Source: Sthenelais limicola (lineage: Eukaryota > Annelida > Polychaeta > Phyllodocida > Sigalionidae). Taken from it: a DNA stretch of 64,000 nt. Under the pieces are notes generated by a model. The model saw nothing but the letters and a program-made list of their open reading frames with translations. It had not been told where the DNA came from and ran no database searches. This document shows positions 24,501-38,300 of the stretch, piece by piece. Numbering within the stretch: the stretch's first letter is position 1; the number at the start of each line of letters is the position of its first letter. The stretch is taken from the NCBI GenBank assembly GCA_942159475.1, contig OW804096.1:43647744-43711743 (forward strand), written 5' to 3'. Made by a program: the position numbers and the translations under genes.

Positions 24501-25648
24501 AATTGCCAGTTTGAAAATTAGTAACAGTATGATCAGAATTATACTAAGTTATTTTGAATCAAACAAGTGTAACTCCCTTCAGTAATTATAAACATTCTTT
24601 ATCTTGGCGGCGGTCATATTGGATGTTGACCTTAAACCTTAAAACAGTAATATGAGGTTAAATATTGATTCCTCACCTAAAAACATAGACAAGGAGAGAG
24701 CTAAGGAGGTATTATATCTAACCGGAGCTGAGATATGACATATTATATATAGATCTTATCTACTTTAGTCTGTATGCGGTGGATTTCTAAAAACAAGTCC
24801 ATACCTAACAACATGTCAAATTGCAAAAACTTGTCACATTAATGTTCTTGAATAACTTGTATATATCAATGGCATCATTCCTGTGTGATGCTGGCTTTTC
24901 CAAAGAACTTCTTTGCCAGAAACCGGTCTTTTATTCCAGGGATACATACATGGTATCATTGAAACATTTATATCTCACTCTAAATGATAGACATATCTTT
25001 ATAACATTGTTCTGTCTGGGCAGAATCTAGCCGTAAGAAGAGACTGACTACAATAGGGGAGTTGCATAGCCGCCATTTTGAATCTGGATTCGCATGGAAA
25101 TATGTTATCTTCAGCATGGAGTATTTATTGTGAACATCCATGTGTTTTACATGTTTCCATAACACAAGCTTCCAACTTTCCCGTCATGCATTTGGTTTTC
25201 ATAGATCATTTATAAAGGCTATGACATTGGTGAAAACATTCTTGCAATTTTCCATAAAATTGGTGCTAAATATTTGTATGTCAGATTTGAACCGAATCTA
25301 TCCCAGCATGCACTGTGATAGACAAGTGCAGTGAGACATGCAAATCCCCTAGCTATTTCTGGTGCAATGTCCATCGGATATTGATAGACTTTTTGTAGCC
25401 AAAGAGGGATTCGAGACGAATGGTCCTCGATCTTGACTTTGTCCAAGAGCTCTGCTGCAAGTCCTTTATAGTAATTATACCAGACAGTCTTTCTGCAAAC
25501 TCCTGAATATCTTCAATTGGTTCAATATATAACAGCTATTTTTTTAATTGTTGATGAAGATGCGTTCCAATGTGGGAACATGGGTAAATTAATTTCGCCC
25601 GCGGAGAAATAATGTTACATGGTTACATGTATGATATAATATGGAAAT
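24501..25648. other. Unassigned intergenic DNA
   Basis: AT-rich sequence to the right of the large TIR block. Short ORFs on both strands overlap one another and show no recognised motif. I see no gene or clear repeat. Confidence 0.5.
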
Positions 25649-25990
25649 ATGGCTGAAATATGCTGCATTTGTGAGGATGACGGCGACATTCCACATCTTT
25701 TATTTAATTGTTCTGGTGCCTCAGTTATAATGGTTGGTGGAGGAAATAGATCTGCATGTGCAAGAACCTGACTTCTTTGTAGTCATATTCGGTTTTGTTG
25801 GTACAGATACCCCTAAAATGTATACAATCATATTTATTATTGGAAAGGTTTTTGTATATAAGACCAAGATCTACCATAAAAAGACTACCTAATTTCATAG
25901 AATTTTTATTGGTTGGTCGAATGGTTTACAAAGGGGCCGTGGGTCGGGATCTTATCAATTTTATTTCAAATAAATCAATTGATTTGCCAG
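25649..25990 (+). pseudogene. Decayed LINE C-terminal fragment
   Basis: From 25,649 one frame reads CCICEDDGDIPHLLFNC, a Cys-x2-Cys...His-x4-Cys cluster like that found after the RT domain of many non-LTR elements. A frameshift near 25,738 leads into VEEIDLHVQEPDFFVVIFG and then IIGKVFVYKTKIYHKK, resembling the basic C-terminal end of LINE polyproteins, before a stop. No RT core is present. The assignment is by pattern only. Confidence 0.45.
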
Positions 25991-28900
25991 AATGAAGCAA
26001 ACATACCCAATTTGGTAATTATTTTTTATGAGACTTCACAAGTAGGAGCCTACCGACTTTACTTTTATGAGAAACATCTCAGATATGGAGGGGGGGGGGG
26101 GGCTGACTGTATACTCCATGGTTACTCCGATGCCGGATATCTGGAGAAAGTATACGAACTTATACGGTAGTAGCCTTTATCGTAGGTATGGCTGGATAAA
26201 AAATGTATATGCATTTCTTATATCACTACTATTAAATTAACATTTGTAATTTTAAACTCTCATCCTAGTGACCAAAAATTACTCATCTAATAAATATCCT
26301 GTTCTGCTCAGTATATATAGCCTATTATATAGTGATTTTCAACGGATAGACCTACAAAACCAGTTTATACCAAAAAGATTATATATTATATATATATATC
26401 TTTTTGAATAGGTAATATGTGGAATGTTTTATGGAACGGGACTTGACACGTAATCAGGGATATGTGTATTAAATCAGCGTGATACCGAGGGAGTCAATAG
26501 TATCACATAAATCATGTTAGGATAGCAGATAGCTATACCACCTCCGCCTTAATAAAATTGTCTCCAAAAGTTACAGCTCTAGTCCCCATCTAGCGTTTCA
26601 TGTGTTGTCATAGTGAAATGGCAATGACCTTTGCTATGTGCACAGGTTCAAGGGTCAGATTTTCAGAAAATGTACAATTGGCAGCTGTACACATTTAGTA
26701 AATTCGGCTAAAATAGGCTGCAATTTTGTCAATTTTAGGTAAATCCGAGTATATTTGGCATTGCATTGATTCTAGCAATCTGTTTGGCTAGTTTGAACTG
26801 TATTTTGAACTTTTTTCCCGTCTGTAATCTGGGTTATCTGAGAGGATTGGTGAAGGTGAATTGTATATTTTCTGGCGACTTCTCCCTCAAGGAAGTGATC
26901 TGATGAGATCTGATGAGTGGTTGGGAATGTCAGGTTCCTATTAATATCTATACATAAGCGTACGAATCGATTAATCATGGCTCTGCCTTTCAAGCCCAAG
27001 GATCTGCAGGTCAGCCCTGCATGTATAAACCTCTTAATTTTGTGACACTTGGCCTGGAATGAATGGCTAGGTGGCAATCCCCACTCAGCCATATAATATT
27101 TTTTATTTTAGTGGCACACGTGGTCCTTCATTCTTTTCTATGGAGAAGGTTTTCGAGATTATACATCAATTGCGCATTAAACATGAAGTACGGGGTAACA
27201 TCTTAGCGGCAGAGTGAACGCATTTCATCTGAAAAGCAGATCAGTATATATACAGCAGAGTTACCCATACATAAATAAAATTGTATAATACATAAATGTT
27301 TAACAAAACTTCTCGTCAACATCCGCCATCATCATGCATACTTTTACTGACTTGTATAATTATATTGAATAATTGTATAATTATATATTAAAATTACATC
27401 ATTCCAATATAAATCCATAATGAAAAGGATGATTTCTCAGGGCGCGACGAAAAACACTCATAGAGTGAGAGCGATTTGATACCTGGATAAAACTTTGATT
27501 AAAAAACAAAAACAGAGAATAATTATACAATTACAACGATGCCGGGATGATAGAGGGGGATAGGGATAGTTTGTCATTAAGATTACTATCGAATGTAAGT
27601 TTTAAATGAAGGTATTCAGTACAATAGAAGTATAGTTGTGGAAAGGCCGGTCCGGGGATTAATGTATTTGTGTTCGTGCTCCATGAAGGAACACATTAAT
27701 GCCTAAATTGATAAAAAGACGTGTTTATAAATAAGCTTTTAACCTTACAGTATTACAAGTATATTACAAGGCAGTGTATGCCTCAGTCGGTTTGACTTAG
27801 TTAACCAGGGTTATCATATTAGATGGCATATATTTGTAATTCTTTTTTAAACGATTTCATGTTATTTCGTAATTAAATTTTAGACAATCTCACAGACGCC
27901 CCCTTATACATCTAAATATACAAAGGTAGCGGTAATACATGTTGCAAAATATAACTCTATCGTTTGTTGAACTCTTGATGTTCGTTTTTTTTCTTGTGTT
28001 TTGTCATTCTTGTTCTGCCACTATACCGTTTCTGTTTACCGTCTCTCACCTGTGTTTCTTAATGTAAAAACTTTTATTTCTAAGGCATTCCTTCATTAAT
28101 CATAGACCAGCACTCCATCGTGTTTCTACTTTTCCCGACTACATTCTATATTCAATGGTTCTCCGCCTAATCCTCCCTTCTCTTATAAACACTTTTAAAA
28201 TGGTGTCGTTATTCTCATACATACGTTGACGGTGTATATAGGGTTTTTTCGACGATGAGGATCCAGTTTATAAAATCTCCCTGCCTACTTTTTGCATTAT
28301 AGCTCAACAAAATATTACATTAAATAGCATAATCAAGGAGGGGTGCCTCTGTTTATATATCCATCATATTATATATCCTTCTCTGTCTAGAGTCAACTCT
28401 TGAACTCACGAATCCCAGATTTAATGCATAATTAATTTACCGCCATGGAATGTTTTTTGTCAATAAACCACAAATTTAGTTAATATGACAATATTACGGT
28501 ATTTAATATCCTCTGATGAAGCCTAAGACAAGGATGAGGAGGAGGCGTGAGGATCGCGAAATAAACCGACAATATTTCAAAACATGATTCACGCTCATGA
28601 TTGTTCTTCAGTTGAGTTGTCTCCACCTTCAATCTTTTAATTATTTAAAACTGTACTATAGACAATCCTTCCACACCAGTAAAGGTCCTATTAATATTTA
28701 CTGAACATTCAAGCATATATATATTATATTCAATTATTATAAAGGCTTTCCGTTGCCATGGTTACATCTGCCAGCCAGGGCCATTCATACACCATTACTT
28801 AAGCGAAGTGAAATTTCGCCAATGACTTTTATGCATGAGCTCTTAAATTGGTCGATTGATGAGTGTCAGACCAGACAGAATCAATTGACAATCACATTGA

Positions 28901-29190
28901 TTATGTGACAAAAAGTACAATTGTTCTCAGAACTCTCATCTTCATACCATTGTATTAGAACTCTCGTTATACACATTATCGGGAGCTCCTGGTTAAAACA
29001 TCAACTCAACAAGCATATTTATGATGAATTTTGTAAGTCATATTCATTCATGTATAATGCATCGATGCAGTTCTGCCACCAGCGAAAAATGGAGGATATT
29101 GTCAGAATCGCCACCTTTCTTCTGAATGGATGATAATTACTTGTAAAATCAATCTGCATCTGTTAGAATTCCTAATTAGGCTACCCCGGC
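25991..29190. other. Unassigned AT-rich intergenic DNA
   Basis: Contains a G run at 26,088-26,101 and AT-rich dinucleotide tracts near 26,380 and 28,713. No gene is supported; the longest minus-strand ORF (26,772-27,092) has no recognisable motif. Confidence 0.5.
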
Positions 29191-29191
29191 A

Positions 29192-29200
29192 TATATAAAG
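29192..29200 (+). promoter_or_regulatory. TATA box of the 29,279 secreted-peptide gene
   Basis: TATATAAAG, 87 bp upstream of the ATG, implying a start site near 29,222 and a 5' UTR of about 55 nt. The same motif-to-ATG spacing is found at the 60,411 gene. Confidence 0.75.
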
Positions 29201-29278
29201 GAACGTGTGCCACCAGAAAGCATCCAAAGACATCTAGAGATTGATAGAAACAACTAGAAGACCCAACCTTCCACCAAA

Positions 29279-29473
29279 ATGAAGTTTGCATTTGCAGTTC
29301 TCCTTGTGGCTCTGACCATCCTGGCTATCTCTCAGGCCCTGCCTGCTCCCCACCCCGGTTATTACGGTTATTCTAAGTATTACGGCAACAGTTACTATGG
29401 AGACAAGGGCTACGGACACCAAGGTGGATACAAAGGGGGATATGATGGAGGCCAATACTATGGCTATTATTGA
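29279..29473 (+). CDS. Small secreted Gly/Tyr-rich protein (shell-matrix-like)
   Basis: A single-exon CDS of 64 residues. Residues 1 to about 20 (MKFAFAVLLVALTILAISQA) are a clear signal peptide. The mature part is short and built of Tyr, Gly, Lys, Ser and His (HPGYYGYSKYYGNSYYGD, GGYKGGYDGGQYYGYY), with no cysteine. Gly/Tyr-rich secreted peptides like this occur in mollusc mantle secretomes, byssal and cuticular matrices, and some antimicrobial peptide sets; the exact role is unknown. A strong GTAAGT donor at 29,492, 18 nt after the TGA, indicates an intron in the 3' UTR, and an AATAAA at 30,272 is a plausible end of the transcript. The TATA box, signal peptide and composition make this a real gene despite its size. 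Confidence 0.85.
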   Translation: MKFAFAVLLVALTILAISQALPAPHPGYYGYSKYYGNSYYGDKGYGHQGGYKGGYDGGQYYGYY

Positions 29474-30271
29474 GGAATAACGGCTCGGCAGGTAAGTTGA
29501 CACATACCAAACCTTTGTTATGTTAATGAGCTGACTGATGGTTGGGGCTGAATGGTCAGTGAAGGACAGTTGCGCTATTTCATCACCATAATAATTATAT
29601 GATATAAGAATATTATTTGATTCTATTATCAGATGGCATCCAGTGAGATAAAATCGATCTTTGTACCGCAAATTTAGAAATTTATATACATTATTATTGT
29701 CTCAGATTGTCACACAAGTATATACGGAATACAGTCATTGGCCACGCCCACTACCATAAAAGGAATATATCATTGCCTATTCCATTGAGTTGTAGTAGGC
29801 GAGACATTTTCATTTTATTCGCTGGAATATATATGTCACGGTATTGATTAGGATTATTTGGAATATTCTAGACAATAATAAGTCAACTATCTGGAAGCAA
29901 TATCCCGAAGTACCTGAAGTAATTTAAATATAAGTGGCAACTTCTGATAACAAAACACACATTCTCTGTCATTAGCACCATGCATGGTGATATTGTTGAT
30001 TTATTTCCAAATATATTTTGAAATGTGTCATAATACTGGTTATTGGTGGTGCTGTTTTTGCCATGTTCCATACAGAGAAACTAGTTATACTACAAACAAC
30101 TATTATGGTCGCATTTTCAGATATCCCGACTAAGTTTTCGTGACGGATCGTACATGTGATGATTGCTGCCTTCAGGATACTTGGGCCATGCATGGTGTCT
30201 GCTCCATATATACATGCGTGTTGTGATCATATTTTATATAATACTCCAGGATAAGATGAGCGAGAGAAGCT

Positions 30272-30277
30272 AATAAA
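30272..30277 (+). terminator. Candidate polyadenylation signal for the 29,279 gene
   Basis: AATAAA, about 800 bp downstream of the stop and after the 3' UTR donor at 29,492. The matching 3' UTR acceptor is not determined. Confidence 0.4.
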
Positions 30278-31979
30278 GAGTTAAACAGATATATGTTGTT
30301 TTATACTGTGTGTTTATTCCTTCGTTACCTTGAATATACTCCGATGGTGAGAATTACCTATACACCGAGTAAAGGATTATTATACATGCGTATTCCCATT
30401 GAGAGGTGCGATAAAGGGGTGAAATAAAAAATATATTTATCGAATTGGAGTTGCTTTTAGTTTTTAGATACTTTACGATGATTCAAAACCAAAAACAAAG
30501 TTTTATATTTCAAGATTCTTCTATGCTATAGGGGCATATAATAATGGAACGTCCTAGTATATATGTATTGGACTTGAACACTGCGCAATCTCGCCCAATA
30601 AACATCCAATTGCTTGAACCTCGTAGGCCTATTAGTCAAGATTTTAAATCAATATTTGATTTGGGATTGTAAGCTTTTGTACATCGTGATTCATGGCCAT
30701 ACGTATCGTTTATATTTAATTTTTATTCAAGTGTAAATATAGTAAATATATCAAAGTAAATGATATAGTAAAAAATCTAGTAATTGATCGATCATAAAAT
30801 GGTAATGGGGCGCATAATGGGGCGCCACTTATAAGGTGTGTGTGAACAGAACACACGGGTTTCACGGGTCACGGTCAGCAGACACATGGTGGCGATAGAT
30901 GTGTACGGCACCGCCCAGTTTCACACAGAGGTGCAAATTGCCTATGTCCAAACAATGGTGCAACTATACCAATATCACACATATTGTTATACAAATATCA
31001 CACACAAACAGCATATATATAATTATGCTACCCCCTTTTTCTGCACAGAGACGTTTCTGAGTGTATTGAGAACTTGTTTGGGATGATGGCGAGGTGACAG
31101 CTAGATGACCTGCCGGGTTAAATCTTCGGATATATAATTACTTACCCAGGTAGTGGTTCCCCTATATTACATCAAATAAGAAGTTGCCCAGACTAGGATG
31201 TCAGGTCGACTGGAGCACCCAAGTGTGACACAGCAATTAAGAGTGACGAGAACATTCTGGGGAAAAATTAAGGTTGTTCAACTTTTACATCTTGTGCAGC
31301 TGTGTGCAACAGTCCCAAATTAGTTATAAAGGGAGTTGAACCAGACGTGAGCCTGATGGTGAGGAGTATTTGGAGAATTTGAACCTTGGCTAACGCCTCG
31401 GGCCAACATCCCACACATACTCCTATGTCTTGCTCTAAGCCGTTAATAGCAGCGCCCTTACAAAGCCCTACTAAACGATATGACAATGATAAGGACCCGA
31501 TCGACCGGCCTATATATATTCGAATTCAGCATCCCAATCTTTTATACAGCGAGCATGGGCGGTAGTGAATGTCCCAATATCTGAGATACCATCATAGGTC
31601 CCAGGAAGAATTTATAAATAAATATTGGTATATAGCACACAATAATCTCAGACAGTGGGACAACAGTGTGTCTATAAAGAAGAATGTGTACAGTATATTA
31701 TATAGATTATGTATATATTATATAAAAGAAGTTATATATATGTGAGTGCATGAATACTCTATTTTGGGGAAGATGGTTTCATTTTCTTTGACATGAGAAA
31801 CAAAAGTGAAATTCAAAATTCTGAGATATTTTGTTCGAGAGACAGGGGAGAGCGATTCCTCATGGAGTGAGAGTGATCGATCCAGAAGTAACAAACCGCC
31901 CATAATATGTTTTTTCCTGTGATAAATGAGGTGCTTGTGACTGACGTTTACCTTACAGATTGTTGAATGACCCCCCCCC

Positions 31980-32060
31980 ACTCTCCTGCCCCGTCCTGCC
32001 CAGTGTCCCCGCACACACGTTGGTGTGTGCGGGGAGCACGCTCACGCTAGGCCTGGCCTG
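31980..32060. repeat. Hairpin-bearing repeat, copy 1
   Basis: Context CCCGTCCTGCCCAGTGT, then a perfect 12-bp stem CCCCGCACACAC (32,007-32,018) / GTGTGTGCGGGG (32,023-32,034) with a 4-nt loop. Flanks and stem layout match copy 2 at 33,114-33,190. Confidence 0.75.
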
Positions 32061-33113
32061 GGTGCCCTTAGGGCTCCAACGGGGTGGCGCAAATGGCGGT
32101 CGGCAGTCCCAACGCATCCCCATAGGATTATAGTATAGAAATATAGAAAATCTATTTTACAGCCTAGATTGATTATTTCTTCGGACAAAACTTGCAGAGG
32201 ACATCATATCGTTGCGATTTCTGGGTAAGGTTGTCGGCTATCGGTATGTTTAATAGGAAAACGACACGATCAGGTTGAGTTCTGTAACGTATTGGGCCTT
32301 GGCTGTAAAGGCCCGGGGCGACGGAAGGATTCGAAATATGCCAGCTGCGCCCGCCTTTCTCAAGGCGGTTTTTGGTCGCCTCTCGTCTAGGAGAGTATCG
32401 TGGCACCAGAATATTGTCACAACAGGAGAAGTCTTGGGCTATTTACTTTACTAAACATGGAATGAAGTGTTTTTGTAGGCCCACCATCCCGCCCACTATT
32501 CTCGAAGCTGTCCCGCCCTCCTCCTGTGGCCAGTGACATTAAAATCGTTTCGTTTTTTTGTGTCCAATTTGTGCGGTAAGCATCGCCGATTTATAGGCGA
32601 TGCTGCCGCACACATATAGCTTTGTTTCTTGATGTTTGGCTAGCCTGCTGGTGGCGCTATCTGGTGGGAGGGTCTGAAACCGTTTTTCCGAGCTGTCACG
32701 TGTCACGCCGAGCCTACGAGTACGAGCATGGTTATGGCGTTTGAGTTTTCATCAGTCAGAGACATAGACGTAAACATGCAATGCTGGAACTCCGTAATTA
32801 TACTAGTAAGACGTTAAATTTTTTGCTGAAATGTCTCTTAAAATCAATAAGCTTGAGACTGGGACAGGTTTGAAGTGTGTGTACATATGGGAACGTAGGG
32901 ATTTTTGGAAATTATTTGCAGATTTGCGCAATAGGTGTTGGCCAATGAGCTTGGGTCGAATTGCTGAGCTGAGGTTTTTATGCATGGCATTGCCACTTGG
33001 CGACTTTTCGTCCAGAGTATAACCGCAAGATATTAGGATTTGTAGAGTTTGCTATGGTTAGTGTTAGGTTATATGAATAAAGAAAAACATTTGCCGATGC
33101 ACGCCCCTCCACC

Positions 33114-33190
33114 CAGCCCCGTCCTACCTAGTGTCCCATACACACACCGCCACTGGCGTCGTGTGTATGGGACGTTCATGCCTGCATGCA
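33114..33190. repeat. Hairpin-bearing repeat, copy 2
   Basis: Context CCCGTCCTACCTAGT, then a perfect 13-bp stem GTCCCATACACAC (33,133-33,145) / GTGTGTATGGGAC (33,161-33,173). The loop contains a further GCC/GGC pairing. The stem differs from copy 1 at paired positions. Confidence 0.75.
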
Positions 33191-35247
33191 GCGGGAGTAG
33201 GCTAAGGCAGTGAGGGTAGTGTGAAGGGTGGTTTATAGCGGGAATGGCCACCCGTTCGAATCCTGAAAGCCCATTTGAGATGGCTTAATCTGCTTATATC
33301 TTCTTTTATGGACAATATTGTTCCAGTAATCACTAGCTAATATCGTTGCTTACTAATATACGGTAGGAGTGAGCACAGAGAATAACCTCAATAAGCATGT
33401 ATTTGGTGGGCAGAGACAGCTATAAATGTCGTTCTAGGTATATAGGCGTTTGACCGTGATAACCGGTACGACTGCTGTTTGCCTTTTGATTCTGCCGTTG
33501 GCAGCTTCTGTCTTACAGAAGCGGTGGTCGCGGGAAGTCTAGCTATATTAGTTCTAAAATGAGACAACCGTCAATGTAACTCGTAAGAAACCGCCTTTAT
33601 CAGCTTTCCCACCCAAATCACAAGAGTTGTTTTAACACTCGCAAAGCTATAATGCTTGTAATATTTACTCAGTTGTTAGGCTATGACAGTTATCCTAATA
33701 ACAAGTAAGATTTACAAGCAACTGAACGCGATGTGATGTGATGTGATTCATGTCCTTCTATACTAAAAAAAACTATAAAATTAATTATGAAAATGTATAA
33801 TTATGTAAGTTTGTTTAACAAGTGCAGACAATCCTCAGAGCCATCAGGAGCTAGGGCGACACAAGGCGGCCTGGGATGGTACCTTGCAATTTGTTACATA
33901 TAAATATGTGATGTTAGATATGTAGTAGCTTGGACTACCATATTCCTGAAACAGATATGGTACAAAAAGTGAATTAGGGCAGAGCAAAGTTCTTCCTTTT
34001 GTATGGATAATAATCGCTCTATTTGATGACAAGAAAATGGTGCATAGTATCAAAAGGAATACCTTCATCTCTGAATGTGAAATTCCTTGAATGTCGACCA
34101 GGTTTTTACACTATAATTAATTGACATGAGCCAAAAAGGTTCCTTCTATGCTGTTTTGGACATGGTAATGACTAAACCGTATTGGATTGATATGCTATTG
34201 CGGACTAATTTTCTATTGTATTCACATTTGGACTAATTACATAATAGCGTGTCGCATGATATGATATATTACAGAGTATAAACAAATGTAAGATTGTCAC
34301 CAATATGCCGGTATGCTCCAATGCAGTGAGTTAACAATCTTGTAATACCTAGAAACGTCTGGAAATAGTCCGATTTCATAGATCGAGTGGATTCCGCTAA
34401 ATTAAATGACGCAAAATCTCTGACCTCTCTATATAGGCTATAAACATCCTAGTTTTTATATCAATTTTGTTATCTTTCTAGCGTCCTTTATAACAATTCG
34501 AAGCAATGGAAACAGTCCCTGCATGGTGTCAGCCCTATATTTTCCTAGTTATATTTGTAGTATGTAATCCATGTTCTATAACACTAGTACTTAGTGATTT
34601 TCAAAGAAAGATCAATATACACTCTCTTCCCATACACAAATCTCCTAGAACTAATAATCACATCAACTCTTTTCCTATTGTTAGATTCTTGGATAGGTGT
34701 GATCCATAGAACATTTCTTGGCTGAGTGGGTCAGCATATGACTTTTGCCGTGAACTTGATGCCCATATTCATGGACCCTTGATCCTCTCCGACATACGAG
34801 CATCCCAAACGTAGCTCACTAAACATAGCCCAAAGTTATATCCGCCATTGTTTAAGATGTGAAGCACGCAATCTCCAACTGACCTTAACTGTCCAGCATT
34901 CATGACATATATGGATACGTATTTCCTTAACTCTTTAAATAATAAACAATAAGTCCCAATGTTACTGACAGACGGCTCTGATTCACACCGAAGTCTCAAC
35001 CCTATATTCATACGAGATAAGAATTAAAGGTATTTCAAAATCGCAACATCTAATTAAGATTTTCAATGACCTTATAACGGGGCTTGTCAAGAGTTAGCAC
35101 ACAATGCGATTATTTCCGATCGATGAACAAAGGTTTTACGATGTAATTAATTCAGCACAGAGCAAATTGATGAAGGTAGTCCGTAGGAGAAGAATAGCAT
35201 CTAACCAAACCGCCAGGAGCAAAAATGAACATAATGTATTCATTCGG

Positions 35248-35262
35248 ATATACAATATTTAT
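35248..35262 (+). promoter_or_regulatory. Possible TATA-like element of the 35,351 gene
   Basis: AT-rich ATATACAATATTTAT about 90-100 bp upstream of the ATG, at a distance similar to the clear TATA boxes of the other two secreted genes. It is a weaker match. Confidence 0.35.
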
Positions 35263-35350
35263 CCCAGCCAATATGAAAAGACAGTCTTGAGAAGGCTCAT
35301 GCTCATTCTTGTTGTAGCACCCTTGGAGGAGGAGTAGGAATACACACATC

Positions 35351-38300
35351 ATGGACTCTAAAATCTTGTTCGCTTTCCTTGGACTATGCGTCCTCTCCGT
35401 TTATGCTGGTAAGTTTATAAATATTACTCTTCGTCGCACGTACTGTTCCATATATAAACAACCTACAGTTTATCTTTTATTCAGTGAGCAGGAAATTAGC
35501 ATCGGCATGTTGATCAATAACTAAATCATAATCATATGTATGCTCATTGAGCTTTGACACGTGTCGGAATACATTTGCAAAAAATATCGTACATTTATTT
35601 TATGGAGGTTTATAATTATCAACAATCAAATCAAATCTCATCAAAGATTGACAAAAGTATATAATATTGCCAGACAGCTGAACATGTTCCCCATTTCAGA
35701 AAGCATTTGAAGGAATACGATATGAAATCAAAATGTGGCATGAAGAACACAAATATACCCTGTTTTACTAAAGTGACATATATTTAGAAACCCATGCCCA
35801 TTAATTACATTTATATCATACATTATCTTCATATTTCTATCATCTAGTCTATATCAGAAAAGGCACGAAATATTCGAGATCTAATTGAGAGCGAACTAGC
35901 TGTGCTTCACATTACAAAAACGTACATGTATGTATTTGGAATTAATTTAAGGTATTTGGTTAGATGTACTATCACGCTAAACCTATTAATTATATGATAT
36001 AGTTATGAACGTTTAACTACAGAATCCATTATGGCAATGTAATGTGAATAGGACTTTTCTTTAAACAAATAGGAATCCAAATTATTAAGTTAATTTTGTC
36101 ACGTCAAAAAACCGAATGGAAGACACATAATTCACCATTACGTATTGCAAGCTTACCTTAACACAAATTGTGTTGATTTACGAATTATACGAACGGGACT
36201 GACATTTATGCTAATGATATATACATGTACCGAAAGGATTTAGACCCGAGGCGATTCACAGTTGAAGCTAACCGAAAGTAAAATCATTGATTAACTGATA
36301 TTCATTTCAATGAATGTATCCGCTCATTTATTTGGCCGTCAATAGTGTAAATCAACCGTAATTGTGGTAATAGTAGGCTTGAGAAATTGTGAGACGTTAA
36401 TCAAACTGGTGTCTGGAAGCTCTCACACTTGATTGACTACATGTATTCATGCAGCTTCATTAGGAGATCTCACATTCCTTGCATATTTGACATCAATGTC
36501 AATATATAGATGTCTTTATTCATAATCATTATTAGCATGGAACTGTGCCGCTATTTTTTAAATTCTAGATTAGAAACTAAATGTAACCATCACACGGACA
36601 ATTTGTTCGTGTCTATTAATGAATGTTTTTATTGTATTATTTGCATCATTTGTTGCAAACACGATTATAACGTATACTTCTAGTACATTTGTGGCACCAA
36701 ATAATACTCTATCCTATTAGTTAAACTTAAGTATTTTACCCAACTGATTGGCGGACTAAATCAAGACGCTTGGATATTAGATGTTACTAAGATAAAACTG
36801 ATACAACGAATACATAATGTAATGCATAATACTTACATTCATTTAACAACACAATTGTTGAACTTTTCTTTAATATTTCCTACTGATTACTTCCAGACCA
36901 ACAGCATTACCGCGGAGCTAATGAGTATCGTCCTTATGGAAACGTACAGAACTTAAATAATGGACATTTCGGCTACGATCCCAATGATGGCACATATGGC
37001 CAACCCCATCAACACAATGTACGTTCCATTCAGTAGAATCATTATTAAGTCACTGCATTTTTTTCCTTTGTAATGATTGTGGTAACTTTTTGTCTATCCT
37101 TCTGTTCTCCAATGTCTCCATAACAATCCATCTTAAATCTAAGGTTCAATTGAAAATATCAATGTCCCATTATAATATTGTCCTGAAATAAAATGAATAA
37201 ATAATACGAAAAAATCGCATAGAGCACATCTGATAGCCAGTTGTATCATCAGCTAATGAATTCAAGTTTCATACGACTTCTATTCACTTTCTTCAACATG
37301 CAATTGTTATAGCTTGTGATTAAACTAAACTAACGTACGTCATAACGCATGTTTGTACACATAATTATAGTGAGGAATGCATGCATAATCATGACTTTAT
37401 GTTGTTAAAATATATGTTAGAAATTGAAAAGAAAAATCGTTTTTAACAAACAGCATGGAACTATATTGTATAGGTTTCATTAAATATATATAATATAAGT
37501 AATCATGTTTCCATTATGCCAATTGTGAACGGTACAGTTACAATGTGAAAAGAGGGTAATCTCATCTGTAAACATACAGGTCTTCCTGGATGCCCTTGAA
37601 GAAGAAAACAAATTTGTTGCGATAAGTTCTTTAAATCAACATAAAGCATGGGTATAATAGGTAGACGAAGCGTGAGACACCTAACCTGTACGACCGCTGA
37701 AATATTTCCCCCTTTAGCTGGTGCAATACCTCAGTGAAAAATAAATTAAAAATAAATATGGGCATACTTGCACTTTACATTATCTTCATCCCACTCCCTC
37801 CCTACCTTATACCCCAGAGTATAATGGCTTTGACTATTGTTTTCATTTAATAAAACTCTGATCCTAAAAGTATTTCTTGGGAGGGAATAGCAATGTATCT
37901 AATACTGTGGAGACAGAAATAACATATCGTATGTAACATACATTGATATTTAATATTAGTGCTATTTTTTGTGATTGATTCGATTTATTTTGCTGATATT
38001 ATCGCATATTAATATATCAATAAATAATCCTGATCGACAGTGACTCAGTGATACATGCTTTTTTTGAATTAATCGTCCATAAAAATTATTCGTCCATATA
38101 TGAGAGAACTTTGCCCTATGAGCACTCATGTTAGCCGAGGGCTTGGATCTAAATGTAATTGTATAGCCTTTGCGGTTTGCCTTGTCATGTTCCCTGTCGC
38201 ACCATCCAGACGCAGGAATAGGAGTCCCTGTAATTAACTTGTGCAATTTTACCATGAAATTAATTAACGAGGGTGTGGAATATGAAACATATCTGAACAC

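Larger units (their letters stand above)
30300..35240. other. Intergenic DNA between the two small secreted-protein genes
   Basis: AT-rich with a GC-rich island at about 31,970-33,250 that holds the two related hairpins annotated separately. A perfect short hairpin, GCATCGCC / GGCGATGC, is also seen at about 32,580-32,603. Small ORFs here lack signal peptides or recognisable motifs, and I support none as genes. Confidence 0.5.

Noticed and set aside
28510..28565. CTGATGA ... GAAA pattern suggestive of a hammerhead ribozyme
   Set aside because: The sequence between the two core boxes does not form a convincing stem II, and I could not place stems I and III.
29234..29671. 145-codon minus-strand ORF
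   Set aside because: It overlaps the Gly/Tyr-rich secreted gene, which has a TATA box, signal peptide and 3' UTR donor; the antisense ORF has none.
30838..31086. 82-codon plus-strand ORF with Tyr/His/Thr-rich sequence
   Set aside because: No signal peptide, motif or promoter evidence; its composition reflects local AT-rich DNA.
33235..33262. CCGTTCGAATCC as a tRNA T-loop
   Set aside because: No acceptor stem or anticodon arm can be folded upstream.
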